A stretch of DNA of 64,000 nt from the NCBI GenBank assembly GCA_937927335.1, contig CALBDU010000012.1:6299-70298 (forward strand), written 5' to 3'. The position numbers and the translations under genes are program-made. Below are positions 31,702-39,867 of the stretch, piece by piece. Position 1 is the stretch's first letter. Every line of letters starts with the position of its first letter. The stretch is from an uncultured Clostridium sp. Lineage in GTDB: Bacteria > Bacillota > Clostridia > Clostridiales > Clostridiaceae. Under the pieces are notes generated by a model that was not told the DNA's origin, made no database searches, and worked only from the letters and a program-made list of their open reading frames with translations.

Positions 31702-32517
31702 ATGGAAAAACTAAAAGTTGCACTTTGCCAGATGGCTGGGGCAGTGGATAAGCAGGAAAATATAAAGCATGGAAGAGCTTTAATTGATAAGGCATCAGCT
31801 TTGGGTGCTAAAATAATAGCCCTGCCTGAAATGTTCAACTGCCCTTATGATAACAGTTATTTCAGAGATTATTCCGAAAAATATCCCCAGGGGGAAACCC
31901 TTGAAATGCTGTCTATGGCAGCTTCAGAAAATGAAGTGTTCATTGTAGGGGGATCCATTCCGGAAATTGACGATAATGGCAAAATATACAATTCTTCATA
32001 TATCTTTGACAATAAGGGACAGCTGATAGGAAAGCACAGGAAGGTTCATTTATTTGACATTGATGTTAAGGGAAAGATAACCTTCAAGGAATCTGACGTC
32101 TTAACTCCTGGCAGCAATATCACAACCTTCGACACCCCTTGGGGCAAATTTGGTGTTATGATTTGCTATGATATTAGATTTCCGGAATTTACACGTTTGA
32201 TGGCTCTTAAGGGGGTTAAGGCCGTATTTGTTCCTGCTGCCTTTAATATGACCACCGGTCCCGCCCACTGGGAGCTTTCCTTCAGATGCAGGGCATTAGA
32301 CAACCAGATATACATGTTTGGCATTTCACCGGCAAGAGATGAAAACTGCTCCTATGTGGCATATGGAAATACCATTGCCGTTAACTCCTGGGGAGAGGTA
32401 ATAGGAAGGCTGGGGGCAAAAGAGGATATACTGATTATTGAAGCGGATCTGGATGATATTTATGAGGTAAGAGAGTCCTTGCCGCTGCTTAAGCATAGAA
32501 GAACTGATTTATATTAG
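31702..32517 (+). CDS. Carbon-nitrogen hydrolase (omega-amidase/Nit2-like)
   Basis: The product has 271 residues. The nitrilase triad is visible: Glu in ALPEMFNCPY (~43), Lys in GKHRKVHLFDID (~113) and Cys in GVMICYDIRFPE (~154). The residues around it (NCPYDNSYF, PARDENCSYVAYGNT) are those of the omega-amidase group. That group hydrolyses alpha-ketoglutaramate or ketosuccinamate, clearing products of glutamine transamination. Start ATG 31702 follows AGGGGTG. It is co-transcribed with the hydroxyacid dehydrogenase. Confidence 0.88.
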   Translation: MEKLKVALCQMAGAVDKQENIKHGRALIDKASALGAKIIALPEMFNCPYDNSYFRDYSEKYPQGETLEMLSMAASENEVFIVGGSIPEIDDNGKIYNSSYIFDNKGQLIGKHRKVHLFDIDVKGKITFKESDVLTPGSNITTFDTPWGKFGVMICYDIRFPEFTRLMALKGVKAVFVPAAFNMTTGPAHWELSFRCRALDNQIYMFGISPARDENCSYVAYGNTIAVNSWGEVIGRLGAKEDILIIEADLDDIYEVRESLPLLKHRRTDLY

Positions 32518-32519
32518 GC

Positions 32520-32548
32520 TTGAAAATAAATATATTAAGTGTTATTAT
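32520..32548 (+). promoter_or_regulatory. Sigma-A promoter of the TPP riboswitch unit
   Basis: TTGAAA (32520-32525) and TATTAT (32543-32548) are 17 bases apart, placing the start about 15 bases before the riboswitch. Confidence 0.6.
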
Positions 32549-32567
32549 TTTCTTGTAACTTAATATT

Positions 32568-32658
32568 TGCACAGGGGAGCTGGAGTGGCCAGCTGAGAGT
32601 AAGAACTATTTCTTAGACCCTAAACCTGATCTGGATAATGCCAGCGTAGGAAGTTGTT
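32568..32658 (+). promoter_or_regulatory. Thiamine pyrophosphate (TPP) riboswitch
   Basis: The THI-box elements occur in order: ACAGGGGAGC, CTGAGAGTAAG, GACCCTAAACCTGATCTGG, ATAATGCCAGCGTAGGAAGT. CTGAGA binds the pyrimidine part, and the CCTGATC/GCGTAGG helices bind the pyrophosphate. It precedes thiW-thiM. An 14-base palindrome (ATTTTGTACAAAAT) follows the aptamer in the expression platform. Confidence 0.97.
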
Positions 32659-32683
32659 TAATGTATATTTTGTACAAAATATT

Positions 32684-32713
32684 AGATGCGTTCCTTGGGG
32701 GCGCATCTTTTTA
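32684..32713 (+). terminator. TPP riboswitch terminator
   Basis: AGATGCG (32684-32690) and CGCATCT (32702-32708) form a 7-bp stem with an 11-base loop, followed by TTTTTA. Positioned between aptamer and thiW, it should form when TPP is bound (OFF switch). Confidence 0.88.
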
Positions 32714-32764
32714 ATTGTATAAAAACCTATTTGGTGTTCTCCACAAATTGAAAGGAGATAAAAA

Positions 32765-33256
32765 ATGAAAACAAGAAAATTAACCCTGGCATCACTATTG
32801 GTGGCTGTAGGCGCGGCTTCCGGCAGTGTGATCTTTATTCCGGTTGGTGTTTCCAAATGCTTTCCGGTTCAGCACACCATTAATGTAATGGCGGCAGTAT
32901 TACTAGGCCCATATTATGGAACGGCCATAGCATTTTGCATTTCTCTAATAAGGAATTTTACTGGCACAGGCTCCCTACTTGCGTTCCCTGGCAGCATGGC
33001 AGGAGCGTTACTGTCCGGCTTTATTTTTTATAAAACAAGAAATGTAACAGCTGCCGCTTTAGGAGAGGTGTTTGGCACCGGTATTCTGGGAGGGCTCCTT
33101 GCATTCCCTATAGCAAAGTTTATAATGGGAAAACAAATTGCAGCTTTCTTCTTTATTCCACCTTTTTTAATAAGCACTATAGGTGGAAGTATCATTGCAT
33201 GGTTCTTGATTAAATTTTTAGATACCGCTAAGGTTTTGAAAAGGATACAGGATTAG
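32765..33256 (+). CDS. thiW: Thiamine-precursor ECF transporter S component ThiW
   Basis: The product has 163 residues with five or six spans. Motifs FIPVGVSKCFPVQHTINVMA (~22-41) and LAFPGSMAGALLSGF (~76-90) are typical of ThiW, the substrate-binding subunit of an ECF importer thought to carry the thiazole moiety hydroxyethylthiazole. The ATPase and T subunits are not in the window and would be shared. The TPP riboswitch upstream and thiM 2 bases downstream support the role. Confidence 0.92.
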   Translation: MKTRKLTLASLLVAVGAASGSVIFIPVGVSKCFPVQHTINVMAAVLLGPYYGTAIAFCISLIRNFTGTGSLLAFPGSMAGALLSGFIFYKTRNVTAAALGEVFGTGILGGLLAFPIAKFIMGKQIAAFFFIPPFLISTIGGSIIAWFLIKFLDTAKVLKRIQD

Positions 33257-33258
33257 AT

Positions 33259-34062
33259 ATGAAGGAAAAGATATCGTTACTTATTAATATGATAAGGGAC
33301 AAAAACCCTTTGGTTCACCATATAACAAATTATGTCACTGCTAATGACTGCGCAAATATTACCCTGGCGGCTGGAGCATCTCCGGTAATGGCCGATGATA
33401 TAAATGAAGTTTACGATGTGGTATCTGGTGCAGATTCGCTGGTGCTGAATGCAGGCACCTTAAATGAACAAAGATTTGAAGCTATGCTTAAAGCTGGGAA
33501 GAGAGCCAATGAACTCAACATTCCTGTAATATTTGACCCGGTTGGGGCAGGTTCCTCAGAATTCAGAACAAAATGTGCAATTAAAATAATAAATGAAATA
33601 CGTCTTACTGCTGTAAAAGGAAATTTTTCTGAAATTAAAGTTTTATATGGGGAAAAGTCAAAAATTAAAGGAGTAGATTCTGAAGAAGGAATCACATGGC
33701 AAACGGAACATATTTCCTATAAGCTGGCTGAAAAATTGGACGCAGTAGTAGCTGTCAGCGGTGAAACTGACATAATTACTAACGGAAGGGAAATTTACAG
33801 GGTTAAAAATGGCAGCAGCTTGATGTCAAAGGTTACTGGTATGGGCTGCATGTGCTCATCATTAGTAGGCAGCTGTGTTGGAACTGGAGCAGATAGCATT
33901 ACCGCTGTATCAGCCGGTATCGTTTTTATGGGTATATCAGGAGAAATGGCCGAAAGAAGGTTAGATAAAAATCTGGAGGGTACTGGATCCTTCAAGGTAA
34001 AGCTCATTGATGCAGTATATAATTTAACTCCTGATATTATATATAATATGTGCAAGCTGTAA
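33259..34062 (+). CDS. thiM: Hydroxyethylthiazole kinase
   Basis: The product has 267 residues. Motifs are PLVHHITNYVTANDCAN (~16-32), ASPVMADDINEV (~40-51), PVGAGSSEFR (~95-104) and VTGMGCMCSSLVGSC with the catalytic Cys (~193-207). It phosphorylates 4-methyl-5-hydroxyethylthiazole using ATP for thiamine phosphate synthesis. With ThiW it forms a thiazole salvage unit under TPP control. A terminator follows. Confidence 0.95.
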   Translation: MKEKISLLINMIRDKNPLVHHITNYVTANDCANITLAAGASPVMADDINEVYDVVSGADSLVLNAGTLNEQRFEAMLKAGKRANELNIPVIFDPVGAGSSEFRTKCAIKIINEIRLTAVKGNFSEIKVLYGEKSKIKGVDSEEGITWQTEHISYKLAEKLDAVVAVSGETDIITNGREIYRVKNGSSLMSKVTGMGCMCSSLVGSCVGTGADSITAVSAGIVFMGISGEMAERRLDKNLEGTGSFKVKLIDAVYNLTPDIIYNMCKL

Positions 34063-34080
34063 TTAAGAATATTGAAATAT

Positions 34081-34113
34081 AAAAGCATAAAGTGACGCTT
34101 TATGCTTTTTTTT
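34081..34113 (+). terminator. Intrinsic terminator after thiM
   Basis: AAAAGCATAAAG (34081-34092) and CTTTATGCTTTT (34098-34109) form a perfect 12-bp stem with a 5-base loop and T-run. Confidence 0.92.
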
Positions 34114-34203
34114 GTTATTATATGTAGATAAATTTTTATATATTATAGTGAAAAACTGTTGTAATATTAAAATAGTGTATATTTTGTACAGAAGGTGATA
34201 ATT

Positions 34204-36987
34204 GTGGAAAATCCATTGAACTTTATTTTAAGTAATATTAAATATAATAAAGTCTTTAAATGGGGTTTAATATGGTTATCCGGCTTGTTTGTTTTTTTAA
34301 TGCTAGATTATTGGAATAAAAGATATTATATAGTAATACACACTGTTCTTGAAATGTTCTGCATTCTGATTGCATTTACCATATTTATTACCTGCTGGCA
34401 AACCTACAACAGGGGGAATAATATAAGCCGCAATATTGGCTTTGGTTTTCTAATTGTTTCAATATTTGACATGCTTCATACATATTTTTTTCAAAATCCC
34501 ATTTTCGACTATTATTATTGCAGAGAAATAACGTTAAAGTTCTGGTTACTTGGAAGAATCACAGAAGCAGTGATCTTGCTTATGGCCACCAGGATAAATA
34601 AGGATAATAGTACTAGAAGGAAAAATATGCTGATATCATGCCTCTGCGTAGTATTGCTTTCTTGTTTTTTGGTATTTACATTTCCTTATCAGCTTAGGAT
34701 GTGGGATACTCAGGGCTTAACAAAAATCAAAATTTCTTTGGAATATTTTGTGATTATCATACTTATAACAGCATTAGTCTCAACCAAAAATAAGCTTAAT
34801 GAAAGCTATGTAAGCTATAGATATTTAAAATTTTCAATTTTTGCTGCTATAGGAGCTGAGCTTTGCTTTACTCTTTATGGAAATGATTTATTATCATATT
34901 ATAGTTTGGTTGGACATTTCCTTAGGGCAATATGCTACGGGTTTATTTTTATAGGGATTTATACAGAAATTATAGAGTATCCTTATAGAAAAATCCAAAG
35001 TGAACTTAGCAATTCAGTAAATCTTTTCTCAACTGCCTTTTGCAATGCTCCTATAGGTATCGCACTACTTGACCTTAATGGTAGCTGGTTAAAAATTAAC
35101 AGCCAGCTTTGCGCACTTATAAATATATCCGAGGCTGATATCAGATATACAAATTTTATTAATGTGTTTTATCCAGATAAACCCGATGAATTTTTTGGGA
35201 ACTTAGACAAGCTAATTAGTGAAAATCAGTGCTTTTTAAGATATAAAAAAATGATAACAACCGCTCAGGGAAATATTAAATACCTGCATTTAACAAGTTC
35301 GCTGGTCCGTGATTCGAAAGGATGTCCTTTAAATATTATGGTACAGGTGGAGGACATAACTGAACAGACAATTATGGACAAGCTTATAAAGGAGCAAAGG
35401 GATCAATTTGAAGCTGTTATAGAAAATATGTCTGACTGGCTTATAATATTCGACGACCATGGAAATATTATAAAAGCAAACAAAGTAGTAAAAAATTATT
35501 TGGAGAATTTTAGCACCATAAAAAATATATCACAGATGCTAAAGCAGGTGGTTATCTTTGACTCCCGGGGCAGGGTTACTGAAGATAATTTATTTTTAAA
35601 TTTACTAATGCAGGGGAAAAACATACCGGAACACCAGTATACAATAAAATCAGGGAATAGGGTTGCCTCCTATGAAGTAAACTGCACACCAATATATGAC
35701 AATAAAGGAAGCCTGCTGGCCAGGCTGGTAATTGGACATAATGTTACTCACAGGCTGAAAAAAGAAGAAGCGCTACTGATTAGGCTCCAGCTGAATTTGC
35801 TTATTGATATGATTGACAAGCTGGATCTTGGACTTATGAGGTTGTCATATCCTGATTACAGGATAATTGATATCAATCATAAATTTTATGATTCCGTAAG
35901 AAAGGTTAATCCAAACATAACAAGCTTGTCTTCCATTATTGGTGAGAAGCTTTGCAACGTTTATAATGATGAATTTAAAACTGAAATAGCGGAGAAAATT
36001 GAGAAAATAACCAATAGTGAAACATGCTCCCTTTATTCGTATCATAATTTTAATCTATCTGGAAAGGATAAGTTCTATAAGCTTATGCATCAGCCGTTAT
36101 ATGGACTCAATGAAAAGGTTATTGAAGTTGTATTGATATCCATAGATATTACAGATGAAGTTGAAGCAAGAAAACAGATTGAACAAAATTTGAAAATTCA
36201 AGAAGAGATTTTCGCTAACATCTCCCATGAATTGAAGACCCCTTTAAATGTAGTTTTCTGTACTAACCAGCTAATGGAATTATATTTGAAAAATGGTATT
36301 ATAATAGATGACTGTGGCGGGAAAATTACTAAAAATATAGGTATCATTAAGCAAAATTGCTACCGCTTCACTAAGATAATAAATAATGTGGTAGATTTGT
36401 CAAAGATGGAGTCGGGATTCTTTAAATTGAATTTATCAAATGAAAATATTGTGGAAGTTATAGAAGAGATTGTTCAATCTGTATCGGCATATGTGGGTCA
36501 AAGAAGATTGAATATAGTATTTGATACGGAAATGGAAGAAAAAATTATTGCCTGCGATCCTGATAAAATAGAAAGAATAATGCTAAACCTGATTTCTAAT
36601 GCTATAAAGTTCACCAACCCAGGAGGCTCTATATATGTAAATGTATTAGAAAAGGCAACCATGGTGGAAATTAGTGTTAGAGATACTGGTATTGGTATGG
36701 ATAAAAAAAATCTCGACAATATTTTTAACAGATTTCATCAGGTGGACAAATCCCTTTCAAGAAATTCAGAGGGAAGCGGCATCGGCTTGTCTTTAGTGAA
36801 ATCAATAGTTCAGCTTCATGGAGGCAGGATTTGGGCTGATAGTGAACCAGGATTGGGCAGCACTTTCAGTTTTGAATTACCCATAAGACAGGTTCAGAAT
36901 AAGGAGAAAGCAAAGAAAATTAATTCAATAAACGGTAAGGTTGAGATGATAAATATTGAATTTGCGGACATTTATTCAGTACAATAG
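34204..36987 (+). CDS. Membrane sensor histidine kinase (MASE3-PAS-HisKA-HATPase)
   Basis: The product has 927 residues from GTG 34204, chosen for GAAGGTGAT just upstream. Residues ~15-260 hold seven or eight membrane spans resembling a MASE3 sensor. Two or three PAS domains follow (~270-640), for example GIALLDLNGSWLKIN and MSDWLIIFDDHGNI. HisKA has the phosphorylatable His in NISHELKTPLN (~675). The ATPase has NLISNAIKF (N box), VRDTGIGMD (G1), FHQVD (F) and GSGIGLSLVKS (G2). No cognate response regulator is adjacent. Clostridial orphan kinases of this size can feed Spo0A, but that is only a possibility here. Confidence 0.9.
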   Translation: MENPLNFILSNIKYNKVFKWGLIWLSGLFVFLMLDYWNKRYYIVIHTVLEMFCILIAFTIFITCWQTYNRGNNISRNIGFGFLIVSIFDMLHTYFFQNPIFDYYYCREITLKFWLLGRITEAVILLMATRINKDNSTRRKNMLISCLCVVLLSCFLVFTFPYQLRMWDTQGLTKIKISLEYFVIIILITALVSTKNKLNESYVSYRYLKFSIFAAIGAELCFTLYGNDLLSYYSLVGHFLRAICYGFIFIGIYTEIIEYPYRKIQSELSNSVNLFSTAFCNAPIGIALLDLNGSWLKINSQLCALINISEADIRYTNFINVFYPDKPDEFFGNLDKLISENQCFLRYKKMITTAQGNIKYLHLTSSLVRDSKGCPLNIMVQVEDITEQTIMDKLIKEQRDQFEAVIENMSDWLIIFDDHGNIIKANKVVKNYLENFSTIKNISQMLKQVVIFDSRGRVTEDNLFLNLLMQGKNIPEHQYTIKSGNRVASYEVNCTPIYDNKGSLLARLVIGHNVTHRLKKEEALLIRLQLNLLIDMIDKLDLGLMRLSYPDYRIIDINHKFYDSVRKVNPNITSLSSIIGEKLCNVYNDEFKTEIAEKIEKITNSETCSLYSYHNFNLSGKDKFYKLMHQPLYGLNEKVIEVVLISIDITDEVEARKQIEQNLKIQEEIFANISHELKTPLNVVFCTNQLMELYLKNGIIIDDCGGKITKNIGIIKQNCYRFTKIINNVVDLSKMESGFFKLNLSNENIVEVIEEIVQSVSAYVGQRRLNIVFDTEMEEKIIACDPDKIERIMLNLISNAIKFTNPGGSIYVNVLEKATMVEISVRDTGIGMDKKNLDNIFNRFHQVDKSLSRNSEGSGIGLSLVKSIVQLHGGRIWADSEPGLGSTFSFELPIRQVQNKEKAKKINSINGKVEMINIEFADIYSVQ

Positions 36988-37007
36988 ACATGAAAGGGAG
37001 TGGCGCT

Positions 37008-37511
37008 ATGTCAGTTAGGGAAATTTTACTGCTTGGTGATGAAAATTTATATAAAAGAAGCAGTGGGATATCATTGGAAGATCATGATAAGGTACAGAAA
37101 ATTGTACAAGACCTCAGGGACACTTTACTGGATTTTAGAAAAAAATATGGTTTTGGCAGAGCCATTGCAGCTCCGCAGATAGGAGAGTTTTATCGCATCA
37201 TATACATGAATCTGGATGGTGCGGAAACTGTTTTCATCAACCCTAAACTTCAGTTCATGGGAAATGATGTATTTGACATTTGGGATGACTGCATGAGTTT
37301 TCCAGGACTGGAGGTTAAAGTGAGCCGGTATAAAAGATGTAAGGTTTATTATGAAGACATTAATTTTAATTCCTGCATCATGGAACTTCAGGGTGATCTG
37401 GCTGAATTGATTCAGCACGAGTACGACCACCTGGATGGCATCCTTGCCCTGCAGAGGGCACTGAATAATAAAGCCTTCAGAATAAACAAAAGCAAAAGCG
37501 GGTGTTTCTAA
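37008..37511 (+). CDS. Peptide deformylase-like protein with altered motif 2
   Basis: The product has 167 residues from ATG 37008 (SD AAGGGAG). The three deformylase motifs are GFGRAIAAPQIG (motif 1, normally GxGLAAPQ), DDCMSFPG (motif 2, normally EGCLS; metal ligand Cys95 kept) and QHEYDHLDG (motif 3, intact HExxH-type). All metal ligands and the catalytic Glu are present. The changes in motifs 1 and 2 suggest a divergent paralogue that may deformylate special substrates. It follows the sensor kinase gene closely (20 bases). Confidence 0.82.
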   Translation: MSVREILLLGDENLYKRSSGISLEDHDKVQKIVQDLRDTLLDFRKKYGFGRAIAAPQIGEFYRIIYMNLDGAETVFINPKLQFMGNDVFDIWDDCMSFPGLEVKVSRYKRCKVYYEDINFNSCIMELQGDLAELIQHEYDHLDGILALQRALNNKAFRINKSKSGCF

Positions 37512-37534
37512 TATGAATTTTATAAATAATGGAC

Positions 37535-37563
37535 TTGCATAAGTAAGAATATTATTGTATAAT
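37535..37563 (+). promoter_or_regulatory. Sigma-A promoter of the glycine riboswitch unit
   Basis: TTGCAT (37535-37540) and TATAAT (37558-37563) are exactly 17 bases apart, about 18 bases before the riboswitch. Confidence 0.75.
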
Positions 37564-37587
37564 AGCTATAGTTAAATATTGCTGGAT

Positions 37588-37762
37588 GAATGCAGCGCGA
37601 GACAACATATGTTGACCGAAGAAGCAATGATTGTATCTCACAAGTCAATCAGAAACTTTCAGGTAAAAATAACGCTGCGGGACGAAACTCTGAAAAGATT
37701 GCTATGGCAGCACCGTCGGTGGAAGGTACAGGATACCAAAACTCTCAGGTAAATAACAGAGG
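37588..37762 (+). promoter_or_regulatory. Tandem glycine riboswitch
   Basis: Two glycine aptamers lie in series. The first has GCAGCGCGAGAC, ACCGAAGAAGCAA, AAACTTTCAGGTAAAAA and the closing GCTGC. A short linker GGGACGAA leads to the second: CTCTGAAAAG, ACCGTCGGTGGAAGGT, AACTCTCAGGTAAA and CAGAG. These are the conserved glycine-riboswitch boxes. A terminator overlaps the second P1 helix, and an amino-acid permease gene follows. Confidence 0.93.
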
Positions 37763-37806
37763 ACATGTGGATGGATTTTTAATCCTTAATACAGGTCCTC
37801 TTTTTG
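37758..37806 (+). terminator. Glycine riboswitch terminator
   Basis: AGAGGAC (37758-37764) pairs with GTCCTCT (37795-37801), followed by TTTTGTTG. The first four bases of the 5' arm are also the 3' strand of aptamer-2 P1 (CTCTG/CAGAG). Glycine binding should stabilise P1 and prevent termination, an ON switch. Confidence 0.82.
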
Positions 37807-37894
37807 TTGTCCAAAAAATCTTTTGGGAGGTGTTATATTTAGTAAAAGTTACGGCAATATCGGAATAATTATTAAAAATGAAAGGAAGTAAATC

Positions 37895-39199
37895 ATGGAG
37901 ATTAAAAAAGAAAAAAAATTACTTGGCTTTGCTCAGGCTCTTACTATTGTAATAGGTATAGTTATAGGATCAGGCGTATTTTTTAAGCCATCCATAGTTT
38001 TTAAAAATGCAGGGGCTCCAGGCCTTGGCATACTGGCATGGGTTGTGGGCGGTATCATAACCATGGCAGCCGGCCTTACTATTGCAGAGCTAGGATCTGC
38101 AATTCCTAAGACTGGAGGTATGTTTACATACCTGAAGGTACTGTATGGAGAAAAGTGTTCATTTTTACTAGGCTGGGTACAGTCAGTTATATACTACCCA
38201 GGAACACTGGCAGCATTGGCAATTGTTTTTGTTACCCAGGCCACATTCTTTATACCTTTGTCAGATATGAACCAGAAGCTGCTGGCGGTTTTTGTGGCTG
38301 CATTGTTAACCGGGGTTAATATATTATCTACAGAATTTGCTGGAAAGGTTCAATTTATAGTAACCATTGCAAAGCTTCTTCCAATATTTATTATCATTGC
38401 CTTCGGGTTAGTTCAAGGTTCAGTGCACCAGTTTACACCTATGGCATCTGAAGCAAGTACGGCAGCCGGCTTCGGGGCAGCTATTCTTGGTACCCTTTGG
38501 GCCTATGAAGGCTGGGTTAATGTTGCCAATGTTGCAGGAGAAATAAAAAATCCTGCCAAAAATCTGCCTAAGGCTATTGTAGTAGGCCTTACAGTAGTTA
38601 TGGTAGCATATATAGGTGTAAACCTTGCAGTAATAAATGTGCTTCCAATGGATGCAGTGGTGAATTCCAAGAAGGCTGCATCTGATGTAGCTGTAGTTCT
38701 TTTTGGAACAGGAGGGGCTGCATTTATAGCGGCAGGTATTATGGTATCAATATTTGGTGCCATGAACGCGTTTATATTAACAGGAGCCAGAGTCCCTTAT
38801 GCTATGGCTAAGGATAATCTTGCACCTTTCAAAGGCTTTTTCAGCAAGGAGACAGCAGCTGGAACACCTGTAAATGCTCTTTTATTCCAGCTGGTATTAA
38901 GCATCGGGTATATATTCTCGGGATCCTTCGATATGCTTACAAACCTGGTGGTATTCGTATTATGGATATTCTTTGTACTGGCTGTTGCTGGTGTATTTAT
39001 TCTTAGGAAAAAGCATCAGGAGCTTTCATCAGAATACAAGGTTCCGCTCTATCCAATTGTACCCATTGTGGGAATAATCGGGGGTGCCTATATACTGGTA
39101 AGCACACTGATGACAGATACTAAAAATGCCCTGATAGGAATAGTAATTGCTTTGGTGGGTATTCCAGTTTATATATTTATCAGCAAAAAGAATTCCTAA
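37895..39199 (+). CDS. APC-superfamily amino acid permease, glycine-riboswitch controlled
   Basis: The product has 434 residues and 12 hydrophobic spans. The N-terminal GIVIGSGVFFKPSIVFKNAG (~22-41) is the helix-1 substrate motif of APC permeases. Later AYEGWVNVANVAGEIKNPAK (~203-222) is typical of the LAT/SteT-like branch, whose members often work as exchangers. Control by a tandem glycine riboswitch points to glycine, or a related small neutral amino acid, as cargo. The predicted ON logic fits export or catabolic use when glycine is abundant. SD GAAAGGAAG precedes ATG 37895. Confidence 0.88.
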   Translation: MEIKKEKKLLGFAQALTIVIGIVIGSGVFFKPSIVFKNAGAPGLGILAWVVGGIITMAAGLTIAELGSAIPKTGGMFTYLKVLYGEKCSFLLGWVQSVIYYPGTLAALAIVFVTQATFFIPLSDMNQKLLAVFVAALLTGVNILSTEFAGKVQFIVTIAKLLPIFIIIAFGLVQGSVHQFTPMASEASTAAGFGAAILGTLWAYEGWVNVANVAGEIKNPAKNLPKAIVVGLTVVMVAYIGVNLAVINVLPMDAVVNSKKAASDVAVVLFGTGGAAFIAAGIMVSIFGAMNAFILTGARVPYAMAKDNLAPFKGFFSKETAAGTPVNALLFQLVLSIGYIFSGSFDMLTNLVVFVLWIFFVLAVAGVFILRKKHQELSSEYKVPLYPIVPIVGIIGGAYILVSTLMTDTKNALIGIVIALVGIPVYIFISKKNS

Positions 39200-39209
39200 T
39201 ACTATTTTT

Positions 39210-39240
39210 CAGCTTATGCCATGCATAGGCTGTTTTTTTT
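39210..39240 (+). terminator. Intrinsic terminator after the permease gene
   Basis: CAGCTTATGC (39210-39219) and GCATAGGCTG (39223-39232) form a 10-bp stem with one T-G pair, CAT loop, and eight following Ts. Confidence 0.9.
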
Positions 39241-39288
39241 ATTCAAAATAGGTTATTATAATATAAAAATGGTGGAAGAAGGGGAATT

Positions 39289-39318
39289 ATGAAGATACCG
39301 GATATTGGCAAAATTTAA
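39289..39318 (+). CDS. Possible 9-codon upstream ORF before the macro-domain gene
   Basis: ATG 39289 follows a good SD (AGAAGGGG) and encodes MKIPDIGKI before TAA. It lies 15 bases before the macro-domain gene. It may be a translated leader or simply chance; there is no enrichment for any amino acid and no obvious attenuator hairpin. Confidence 0.25.
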   Translation: MKIPDIGKI

Positions 39319-39333
39319 TAGTGGAGGTGTGAC

Positions 39334-39867
39334 ATGTCGGTATTAAGTAAGCTTGATGTTCTAAAAGGAGATATTACCGCACTAAAGGTTGATGCCATTG
39401 TAAATGCAGCGAACAGCGGCCTTATGGGAGGCGGTGGTGTGGACGGGGCAATCCACAGAGCCGGTGGAAGAAGGATTTATGATGAGTGCAGGGAAATAAT
39501 TGAAAAAATAGGAAGCCTTAAGCCTGGTAATGCTGTAATAACTTCAGGGGGTGATTTAAAGGCCCGGTTCGTGATTCACACTGTAGGGCCAATATGGCAT
39601 GGAGGAAAGCTGGGAGAGGAGGAAATTCTTCAGCAGTGCTATAAAAGCTGCCTGAGGCTTGCATATGAGAATGAAATAAAAACCATTGCTTTTCCTAATA
39701 TAAGTACAGGGGTTTATGGATATCCAAAGGATATGGCTGCTAAAACTGCCTTTAATACAGTATTAAATGAACTTACCAGGTACGAGGAAATTGAAAAAGT
39801 AAGCTTTGTGTGCTTTGATGATTTTAACTACAGGCTTTACACAAGGTTTATGGAAAATCATGATTAA
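39334..39867 (+). CDS. Macro domain protein (O-acetyl-ADP-ribose deacetylase-like)
   Basis: The product has 177 residues, a single macro domain. Signature VDAIVNAANSGLMGGGGVDG (~20-39) and ISTGVYGYPKDMAA (~128-141) bind ADP-ribose. This is the MacroD/YmdB type that removes ADP-ribose from acidic residues or hydrolyses O-acetyl-ADP-ribose. SD GGAGGTG. The downstream phosphoesterase overlaps its end by 8 bases. No ADP-ribosyltransferase is seen nearby. Confidence 0.9.
   Translation: MSVLSKLDVLKGDITALKVDAIVNAANSGLMGGGGVDGAIHRAGGRRIYDECREIIEKIGSLKPGNAVITSGGDLKARFVIHTVGPIWHGGKLGEEEILQQCYKSCLRLAYENEIKTIAFPNISTGVYGYPKDMAAKTAFNTVLNELTRYEEIEKVSFVCFDDFNYRLYTRFMENHD

Noticed and set aside
32666..32680. 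Palindrome ATTTTGTACAAAAT as a protein operator
   Set aside because: It lies between the TPP aptamer and terminator, where antiterminator structure is expected; a protein site is unnecessary.
37590..37868. 92-codon open frame on the plus strand
   Set aside because: It lies on the tandem glycine riboswitch and its terminator; conserved RNA elements explain the sequence and there is no SD.
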